Shown: in pieces, positions 55,801 through 64,000 of the stretch
How the letters are laid out: each line of letters starts with the position of its first letter
How positions within the stretch are numbered: the stretch's first letter is position 1
NCBI GenBank assembly: GCA_014905825.1
Contig: JACGCN010000008.1
Coordinates: 682,001 to 746,000, forward strand
Length of the DNA stretch: 64,000 nucleotides
Source: Lyophyllum atratum
Taxonomy: Eukaryota > Basidiomycota > Agaricomycetes > Agaricales > Lyophyllaceae
Direction of reading: 5' to 3'
Made by a program: the position numbers and the translations under genes
The notes under the pieces: generated by a model
What the model was told of the DNA's origin: nothing
What the model saw: only the letters and a program-made list of their open reading frames with translations
Database searches by the model: none

Positions 55801-56215
55801 GAATACCCTCGCGATGCTCCCGAGATTAGATTCGTAACATTCATCTTGCATCCAAATGTACGTATCTCGTAACCACTGGGTATTCATAGCGCACCTAACC
55901 GAGGGTTGTCAGGTCTCCAAACAAGGGAAAGTCTGCGTCGCGGAACTGGGCCGTCTTTGGTCTTCCGATATCACGCTGAAAGAGTTACTGAGTCTTGTCT
56001 ATGGCCTTCTTCTGGAGCCCGACCTCGAAAACCCGCTGGAGATCCAAGCTTCGCTCAAGTATTGTAAGTCTTTAAATTCTCCAAAGCACATACACAATGA
56101 CTTACATAGTACCTAAGATGACGATGACGGTACATTTGCGCATGCTGCCGCGAATGCCGTCAAGCAACATGCATCCAAGTCTCGACGTGAATGGAAGGCA
56201 GAGCTCGAAGTCTGA
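49880..56215 (+). CDS. Multi-domain ubiquitin-system protein: UBL-like, Zn/U-box-like, VWA, E2
   Basis: The first exon starts 'MPPKRRILVVFEKGGAKRLK' and continues to 'GEGFELR', a beta-grasp-like pattern. About 50.9-51.2 kb is Cys/His-rich ('HCSVC', 'CPTC', 'CGHLHHAHC', 'GCPSGC'). Near 52350 'VCSLSQKRLTDPVLLDS' plus 'VVVERSAAS' resembles a U-box. At 53109, 'IMLCLDLSQSMN' is a von Willebrand A MIDAS motif (Asp-x-Ser-x-Ser). A second VWA-like half lies at 54550-55240 ('RRIIIVSDGEDTSS'). The end is an E2 domain (exons 55585-55671, 55732-55857, 55913-56063, 56118-56215) with 'FILHPN' and catalytic Cys in 'GKVCVAELGRLWSSD'. Splicing was followed through most of 51.1-53.6 kb and 55.5-56.2 kb; 50.0-51.0 and 53.6-54.9 kb are only partly resolved. 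It could be two genes. An E2 joined to an E3-like part suggests a self-contained ubiquitylation machine. Confidence 0.7.
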
Positions 56216-57200
56216 TTAGCATCAACATGAGCTGAAAGTACATCAACTGTCTCCTCAATGTACGACATGTAGCCCCGTCCTGCCGGTATTTAAGGCTTCA
56301 AATAACAATCCTCTTCGTTCATTTCTTTCCCCAGCAATATTATTGTAACTCGCTCCCGATGACGGACCCACATCCACTTGCCCCGGCCTACTAGGGACCT
56401 TAATGTCCAGGTAGGAGTTTGGGCGGGCGCAGCGTGCGCGAAGTCGTGAGCTAGTGTTCGTTGGGTCCCTCGAAATCGTGGCAGTGAGGTGTGAACGATG
56501 AGCAAAGGATGGGGAAGTTCGTGGGCCATCCCTCCACCTTCTGCTAGTCACAATCAAGTACCTTCATCATACAATTCAGACAAATCATTCATTATTTATA
56601 AAATGTCAGGATTCTGCACGTACGGAAACGATTCAGAGTAATGCTAAGTATGCTAAGTATGATAGTAGGATGGGGTAGGTAGATAAATAAGAATCGACAG
56701 GCTTCTCTTTGAAGTCACGATGGATGCTGAGGGGGGGAGGTGGGGGGGTCTATGCCATATGTTCGATGCAAGGCGAGGTGTAACACAGAAGGAAAATCCA
56801 GGGAGAGTGAACAGGATGAAAAACGCGAGGGAAGGACAGAGTAAGAGTTCGATCGACGAACGCGACGAGATGGGAGAAAAGGTGAAAGACGAGAAGAGGG
56901 AGAGTGTGGGCGGCATATTAGTGATGCGCGAGGGGAGATGAAGACAAAGGGCAGAAGAAGGGAGAGTAGTAGTCAACCGGGGGAAAAAAAGAAAAATATT
57001 ATGTTCACTTGTATCTTGTACACTTCAACGAGGTTGGAATAAAAAAACAGCCACATGCACAACCACCTGCATGAGCTGAGGTAAAAACTTCTCGTTCTTT
57101 AACTTCTTCCTAAAAAATCTATCCCACGGACAGTCAGCCCACCCAGACGAAAAGCACAAAAAACCACCGACATACCCGCATATACCCACACACCACAACC
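56216..57200. other. Convergent intergenic spacer
   Basis: Lies between the 3' ends of the E2 fusion gene and the bZIP gene. There is a purine-rich stretch at 56720-56940. No gene was seen. Confidence 0.5.
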
Positions 57201-59743
57201 TCAAGCCTTCTTCCCAATACTCAAGCTCCTCATACTCTCCTCCAAAATATCCGTACAACACTTCCTCGCCCCACATTCCGACGTCGACGCTGGCGCCTTC
57301 GCCACCACAGGCGGTGACGTCGACACCCTCGCCATGGGCGGCTCCTCAATATCCACAACACGCACAACAGCCTTACCCTCCAACACCCTCCGCACCTTCT
57401 CCGCATCCCACGCCCTCGCCCCACCCGCACTTCCACTTCCACTCGGCACCGGCCCCGAACTCGAACTCGAACCCGAGCCAGAGCCAGACCCACCCGAGAA
57501 CGCATCCCAGAACGCACCGCCAAGCTTGCGGAGCAACGTCTGGCTCGCAAGGGCAGCATACACCGCGGTCTCCTTCTCCCTCTGCGCATGATCCCTCTGC
57601 GCCCTCTCCTTTTCCCTTTCCCTCTCCCGTTCGCGCTCCCGCTCGAGCTTCTCCATGACGCTGCCTTTGCCCAAGCCCAGGCCCAACACCGGCGACGAGG
57701 GCGCAGACTGGTACGGCGGCGGCGGCGATGATGGAGCTGTATACGGAGGTGCGGCGGGTGAGTGCTTCCCTGACAGCAGCGAAGTGAGGGACGTCGGAGC
57801 GGCGAAGAAGGAAGGGCGCATAGCCGACGCAAGCCCGGTAAGATGTGTCTGGTTATGTTGTTGCTGAAGGAGCTGCTGCTGCTGGGCCTGGTGCGCATGA
57901 TGCTGCTGCGCCATCTTTCCCCACAAATGCATCCGATACCTATGATTGAGAAAAAAAGTCATCAGAAATCCGTCCTCCTCCTTCAAGAAGATAGGAAAAA
58001 CACGTACGCATCCAGAGTCTTCATTGTGAACGGGTTCACATCCGCATACCCCTCGAAACCCAACGCAGTCTTCACGTCCATAGGCGGCTTCGCCACCCCA
58101 TTCATCATCGGATTCAAATTCTCCTGAAGCTTCTCCTCCCTCGGCACAGCATTCGCATTGAACTGACCCAGAAGATCCGTGACCGACACCTCAGGAAGCA
58201 CGACACGGTGCACGGGGGTGATACCGCCCATACCGAGGCGCATGCCATTCGCACTGATGCCACCCCAGAAGCGCCCGTTCGCGCTGGCGTCTTTCTGTGT
58301 GTTGGCCGTGAGGAGCTGGGCGGTGGCGTTCGTCGGAGCAAGTGCCGGCGAAGGCGGTTGTGGGCTGGCCAGTTGTTGTTGTTGGGCGAGAGCGAGGGAG
58401 GCAGCGGCGCTCTGTGCAGGGAGGGGTGCGGGGGGTGGGAGGTTGAGGAGAGGGAATTCGTCGGCACATGGTGTGCCGGGGGTGACACCACGGCCCTCAA
58501 GGAGGGTGCGCTTGAGGGTCGCGATTTCTTGACGGAGGGCGTAGTTTTCAGATTGAGTAGATCCGAGCTCGGAGCGGATGGCGTCGAGGAGACGGTCGCG
58601 CTCTGCGATGTCACCTTCGAGTGTGGAGATGTATTCTGAAATGATAAAGGTCACTATATGCGCAAGATAAGTAAGAGAAAACGGAAAAGTACCCTTTCTC
58701 CGCACTCGGAAGTTCCGGGCGCTGATCTTATTTCGTAACTGACGCTTCTCCTTGCTAGTCATCTTCTGGAAGACTTCGGGCGAAGGGCGCCAATCTTGGG
58801 GCAGATCGTCGTCGTCCTCATCTCCATCCTTCCCGTTCTCGCTGTCGGCCGTTTTGCCTGTCGATTTGGGGGAATACAAATTCGTGGGGGTGAATGCTGA
58901 GGGATGCGTATATGTGGGCGGGGTGAGACTGGGAATGCTGCTGTTCTCCTTGTCCTTGGTGGCGACCACGGACTTTTTGACGATGCCGCCGCTTTGCACA
59001 GTACCCTTGCGTGCCTTGCCGTGGCCACCGACCTTGACGGGTTGTATGACAAGAGTTAGCTTCTCTTGCTCCTGCTCTGCCTCCTTGTCCTTCGTCTTTT
59101 TCGATGTCCGTAATTTGGTAGATGTCGACTTGACAACGGGCGGCGATGCAGCCGATGCAGAACTAGATGAAGGGGACGCGGATTGGTCTGCATCGTTATC
59201 CTCCTGCAGCTCTGGCTCGTCCTCTTCGCCGATATCGCTGAGCGCAGAGGGTGTACCGACGAGCTGCGGATCGATACCCATCGGTTCCGAGACGAGACTC
59301 ATGGAATTATGTAGGCCCGAGACATCCATGTTGATGTCCATGCCCATTGTACTATCCATGCCCATGTCGCCAAAGCCGCCGAATTGGCTCATGAAGTCAT
59401 ACGGCGCCGACGAGGGCATGGTCATGCTCATCGGATCGAGTTGCTTTGAGGGCTCATCCTCGAGGAAGTTGAAAAAGGAGCTGGGGCTGTATTCCGGGAA
59501 GTAGGGGGCGGGGGCGGCCTGGGGTGGCGTGAGGAGGGTAGATTGGAAGGGAGATTGGGGCGATGAGGCGCGAGAGGAGGAGGCAGTGGCGGGGGAGTTG
59601 GCGTCACTGGATGAGCCGTTCACGGTGCCGTTGACGAGGTCATGAGCGAAGAGGTCGGCATTGAAGATGTCGCTGAAGTCGTTGAGGGACGTCGGCGAGA
59701 AATAGGGCTGATGTTGATGTTGGACGGGATTGTCGACGAGCAT
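57201..59743 (-). CDS. bZIP transcription factor
   Basis: Three exons (58693-59743, 58008-58635, 57201-57939) give 805 residues with consistent phases. An acidic, Met-rich N-terminal half could be an activation domain. The basic region at about 333-350 ('KRQLRNKISARNFRVRRK') has the Asn-x7-Arg core of bZIP proteins, and the zipper follows at 352-395 ('YISTLEGDIAERDRLLDAI'). The first intron falls exactly between basic region and zipper. The C-terminal third has polyglutamine-like runs, a highly charged Glu-Arg repeat near 'EKLEREREREREREKE', and a short conserved-looking end ('CCTDILEESMRSLSIGKKA'). By family it is a nuclear DNA-binding dimer. Target genes cannot be inferred. Confidence 0.9.
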
Positions 59744-61349
59744 GGTGTGGGTCGAGCCACTGGAGATTGGTCAGTAATGTAGGTGGTGGTTGAGTCACAA
59801 ATTGGTAGTGGAGTCTGATCAGAGGGGAGGAGTAAAACAAAGGTCAGAGTTGGCGTCGTCCAAAGTGGCGTTGGCTTTGTCAGCTCCGCCGTAGCTTGCG
59901 TGAGCGTCTCGGCGGCTCGGCCCTCGGCACCACGGCGCAGCCACGTTCCATCACTTTCTCTCATCTTCCACCATCCTCCGCTATATCTCCACCGACTGCG
60001 GCCCTCCACGTATTGACCTCTTTTGGAAGAGCAATCTCTCCGATGCCATCCCCCTCACCAAAGCAAGGTCGTCTTGGCCTTGCAGCTCAAGGCGTGTTCA
60101 GCACTCTCGTATAGCCACGTTTTACCTCGTAGCTAACGCGGTATTCCACCATCTTCGTCCAATCATTCATTACAGTCGGACCAACTCGGACACCACATTT
60201 GGCCACTTCTCGTTGACTGGCGCCAATGCGAGCTACAGCTGATTAGCTATATCTGGGTGTCTTCGCGGACTGTAGCGCCCCCTTTACACGTTTGTTTCTG
60301 GGATCTCAGTCCTCCCGCCTGCTTGACTAAGATCCTCTCCATGAGGAGCGGTCTTAACGTATCCACATGTTTTGACAAGCGGATGCGTCCCTATCTAGTC
60401 ATTTTCGTATCGCTAGCGTACCCTGCGCGCTTCTTCACCGCCGGTACACCGGACTTGAACCTAATCATTGAATAAATGATACGGTGTAGTTGGTACCCCT
60501 ATTAACGCAGGGCTTCCTTCACCTCGTCATCGACAACATAACAGGCTAACAACCAGACTTTCCCGCCATAGCACCATCATATCGTCCAAAATAAACCACT
60601 TAGGCCAAAGCTTACTCCTTCATCTCTCTGCTCTCTTGGACACCTTCTGAGGCCGTCCAGTCTGAATTTACTAGCGTATCGCCCCAAGCCTCCTAAGGTG
60701 ATGGATATCTCCATTCTGTACATCAATGCGCCGCAGCTCTGATCGAGGATAATCAAGCTCACCATGGTTTCGCCGAGGACTCCTTGTAACTTACATGCAA
60801 GTTAGACCCCACGATCGTCGACGCTCTGAGCTGGTTTATCTCTTCCCCAGCCATCATTCCTCTAGACAGTGAACAGCGTGTACTTGTCAGCATCAAAGTT
60901 TGATTCCAACCTGGAGCATTCACCGCTTTCCCTGGGATATAACAGAAGCGTCGCTCGGTGTTGCGATGCATAACCCATCTGCCATCGACCCACAACTTTA
61001 ACTGAAGCATCTTTCCGGAGACCCCCGCCCATACGCCAACTTGACATCTCCGAGTCCTCCAAAGCATAATTGCTTCTAATCGCCTACTTAAATCCCTCAG
61101 CCGATTCGCGAAACTCCTACGCGCTACCACTCACTATGACCCTGTCCTCCATATGGTTCCGGGTACCTGCGTCCCACAGAAAACATTCGGACCGACGAAC
61201 GCCCCTCAGCAGTGCGGGGCAGCTGGCGAAATTCCCGGGTGTCTGATCAAATTAACCTTTACCTCACCTGTCTGTCCTGGCAAGATCCGCGACACCAAAT
61301 ACCTATAATAACCCGTCTTGAAATGAACGTCCAACCCTCCTGAGCTGCC
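59744..61349. other. Intergenic with possible gene fragments
   Basis: Upstream of the bZIP gene. On the minus strand, 60577-61130 shows short frames such as 'KLWVDGRWVMHRNTERRF' and 'ISITLGGLGRYASKF' with possible introns between them, perhaps an unrecognised small gene or a relic. No start or family could be assigned. Confidence 0.35.
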
Positions 61350-62591
61350 ATGGCCCTACTCCCGCTCGAACTGCTACAGCTCATCCTCGAAAACCTCCAC
61401 AGTCATCACGAAGACCTCAAATCTTGCACCCTGATCTCCCGCGCCTGGTCCACATCCTCCCAAGCCCGTCTCTTCAACACCATCAACATACAAAGCCGGA
61501 GCCAATGTCACTATCTATATAACCATCTCGTACGCTGGCCACACATAATACCATTCATCCACCACCTCTCCATACGAATCTCCAGCTCCCCCGACCATAA
61601 ACCAGAGCCACAAACCCTGCTCCTTCTCACTCACCTCCAAAGTCTATCACTCTATTTCGACTGGCAAAAAATTACTCCCGAACTCCGCGACGCCCTTATC
61701 ACAACCCTCCAACGTCCGACGCTCACCTCCCTGCTCATCCACCGAAGCTTTTTCGACTGGGATGGCGATCTCCCAAATATCTTGAGACACAGTGTTAACT
61801 TGAAACGCCTATCGCTATTGGGAGTACTCTGCATGAGGCAGGACTTGGGCACACATGAAGTCCAGCAAAAGACACGCATCCATGATCTGACTATATCCCC
61901 AGAATACAACAGCAGCCCCGCGCTCTCCGAATGGATTATCAGTCCCCAATGCAGTCTCGACCTATCCGCCCTCCGCTCGGTGCACATAACAGACTGCGAT
62001 CGCTTCAACCAGGGTCTCCCTTCGTGTATCCTCAAGCTCGCCGGAAGCTCCCTCACGCGATTCTCCTTCAAGTCCACCCCAAGGCGTCCGTTCTTTCAAG
62101 GCTCCTTGGCTGTATTTTCACTAATCAACTGATTTACAGTGTCGCGGGAGTGGAAAAATAGCGACGTCGAGATAGATTTCTCCAACAACCCCTCCCTACG
62201 TTACCTCGCCTTCTCTGTCCCAATCGACACCATCTCAAAACTCGGCGTGGGCCCGCCAGAATGGTTAGAGCGGGCCCTGGCGACACTCGCACCTGGGACG
62301 TACATTGACAAGATCCAGTTGTCTTTCCTCGTCCCTGCGCACGATCATCGCCCCGACGCTGACGCGGAGATCCCAAGCTGGGACTACAGCGCATGGCGGC
62401 GGCTAGCCTCGATACTGTGTTCGAAGCAATTACCTGCCTTGCGTCACGTAAATGTGGTATTTGCGTATGATGTTGCGAAGAAGGTGCTTCCAGGACTCGA
62501 TGTGCTTAAGGAGAAGGCGGAACGGGAGATGGGGGAGTTGAGTTCGATGGTGGACTTTGGGATCGAAGGTAGGAACGTGGAGGAGCTTTGA
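61350..62591 (+). CDS. F-box protein with degenerate leucine-rich repeats
   Basis: Two exons (61350-62085 and 62140-62591) join in phase across a 54-bp intron to give 395 residues. The N-terminus 'LPLELLQLILENLHSHHEDL' followed by 'SCTLISRAWS' is a clear F-box (residues about 4-45). The middle has leucine-rich stretches ('TLLLLTHLQSLSLYFDW', 'NLKRLSLLGVL'). By family it is an SCF ubiquitin-ligase substrate receptor. The substrate is unknown. This family is greatly expanded in mushrooms, so an orthology call is not possible. Confidence 0.85.
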
Positions 62592-64000
62592 AGTTCCTGT
62601 GGTGGTGGGCTGCACCCTATTGTGAAGGTTACTTCCTACATCAAGTCACCTTGCTTCGCGCTAGTTATGATTACTGAGAAGGTGCTTTCTCAATGCCTTT
62701 GGTGGGTCGAAGTCGTGCGCTCCACCGGAATATCCATGTCGTCTAAGAAGGGCCCAAGCGACTGTCGTAATCTCTGCGCAGCACGAGATGAACAAGTCGA
62801 CAAAAAAAACGCGACGAAAACTCCCCGTGTGTGCTTTATCTTTAGTCTTGCCGCTTCTCCTGTGGATGCAAGGAGATCAACAAGCGCATCCTCGGTCAAC
62901 TGGAACTCCGTGAACTTGTAATGAGGTCCCTCAGTGCTGGAAGAAGCCAATGCGAGGGTCCATGAGGTGTCTGACAACAGGGTTTGTGATGAACCGGGGA
63001 GAAATGGAGTCACAGTTGTTCGAGGTGGAGTTTGACAGGTCAGACCAGTGATCAGCCAATTACCCGGAAGGCACTTGTCTGAGCGCGTTCACTTATCAGT
63101 TCTGAGTCCGGGAGCCTTTAGCGGGTTAACGTCAATTCCTGCAAAGCCATACATCTTGCCAGAGATTTGGGCGAAGGACCCGCTCGCCACTCTTTTCCAG
63201 AGGTGTCGTGAATGGAAACACTCAACGCGGCGGCTGGTAGGGAAAGATAAGCAGCTGAAGAAATTCGTTTCAAGTCAGTGTCTCCGGGCAACTGAAGGTG
63301 TGGCCAATAGATCGCAAAAATGTGGAAAGGATGATAACAAGATGATAACGATGTTTCAAGGTTTCAGCCAGCCTCCAGTGAGATCTTGAGATCTGAGAGC
63401 GTATTTGGCAACGTTACTTTAAATAAACAGTGAGACACGTCATCGTGACCGTTTTCGGATACCAACCATCTTCACTAATTCAAATTGGGGGTGCTTCTAA
63501 GCGTCCTCTGCAGTAAGTACCGGAGCTCGGTGTCCTCTGCTGCCGCACGGCTCGTCTCGGCCTTCCATTCCAGAACTAAAGTGGGTGGCCTTCACTAATG
63601 GACATCGATTGTATAGTTGTAGAAAAAGATGACGCGGGGCGTCATCGCAAAAGTTTCGTAACGCATAATCAGGTGCGTATTTTCAGTACCCAGGCTGTAC
63701 AGAATGACAAATGTTGAAGCAGGTCAAAGTAGTATCCGACCCAACCGTGAATACAAGCAAACGCCATGTGATGGATTTTCTTACGAAGGTCTTCCTTCCT
63801 TCAGGTTACCCAAATACTGTGTCGCCAGGCGAGTCTTCGCCTATCAACTATCTCGACATACAGTCTACTCAAGGAATGGTCAATTAGATTATCTTCGGTG
63901 CGTTTATGAACTGAATCTTAATTGACGTCCAGCAAACAACGAAATCAGGTATCAGGTTCTCAATGCTTTACAAGCGTTTTGTAACTCGTTAGCAGGGCTT
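62592..64000. other. Right edge, no clear gene
   Basis: The minus-strand frame ending at 62690 contains 'TEDALVDLLASTGEAARLK', helical and coding-like, and may be an exon of an unrecognised gene. It begins at GTG, not ATG. The rest shows nothing I can support. Confidence 0.4.

Noticed and set aside
57230..57898. Arginine-rich 222-codon minus-strand frame
   Set aside because: Out-of-frame shadow of the third bZIP exon.

Overview
The window looks like genomic DNA of an agaricomycete (mushroom-forming) basidiomycete. Genes are split by many short introns (mostly 45-65 bp, GT...AG) and sit close together on both strands. The gene content fits: a heme-thiolate peroxygenase, a cellular RNA-dependent RNA polymerase, a peroxisomal acyl-CoA ABC transporter, CaaX-type pheromone-like precursors, F-box/LRR-type proteins and a Ngaro/PAT-like tyrosine-recombinase retrotransposon. 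All gene models were spliced by hand from reading-frame continuity, splice-site sequence and family knowledge. No alignment or transcript evidence was available.

Layout. 1-10 kb: an F-box-like gene, a doubtful membrane-protein region, a complete unspecific peroxygenase/chloroperoxidase gene (4644-6221, minus), a decayed or unresolved gene (7029-7684, minus), a secreted QxW protein (7856-8656, minus) and an unusual interlocked inverted repeat (9142-10034). 10-20 kb: a 13-exon RNA-dependent RNA polymerase (10305-14201, plus) lies tail to tail with an 11-exon ABCD/PXA1 half transporter (14509-17526, minus). The transporter is divergent from an AT-hook protein (18139-20104, plus). 20-27 kb: gene-poor. 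It holds a secreted protein of ten dibasic-containing repeats (21883-23382) and two small CaaX pheromone-like precursor genes (24352-24528 and 26109-26276).

27.5-32.8 kb: a nearly perfect Ngaro/PAT-like retrotransposon with gag, RT-RNase H and tyrosine recombinase frames and split direct repeats in the order A..B-A-B. 33-49 kb: two long disordered proteins, a degenerate kinase, and a RING plus RRM protein of 11 exons that resembles a Not4-type architecture. 49.9-56.2 kb: a large multi-domain gene that appears to combine a ubiquitin-like N-terminus, cysteine/histidine-rich and U-box-like regions, von Willebrand A segments with a MIDAS motif, and a C-terminal ubiquitin-conjugating (E2) domain with its catalytic cysteine. 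57-64 kb: a bZIP transcription factor and a second F-box gene, then sequence without a clear gene.

The most interesting items are the E2/U-box/VWA fusion gene, the tandem-module pheromone-like precursors, the repeat-rich secreted precursor, the interlocked palindrome and the young tyrosine-recombinase retroelement. No tRNA, rRNA or CRISPR was found.
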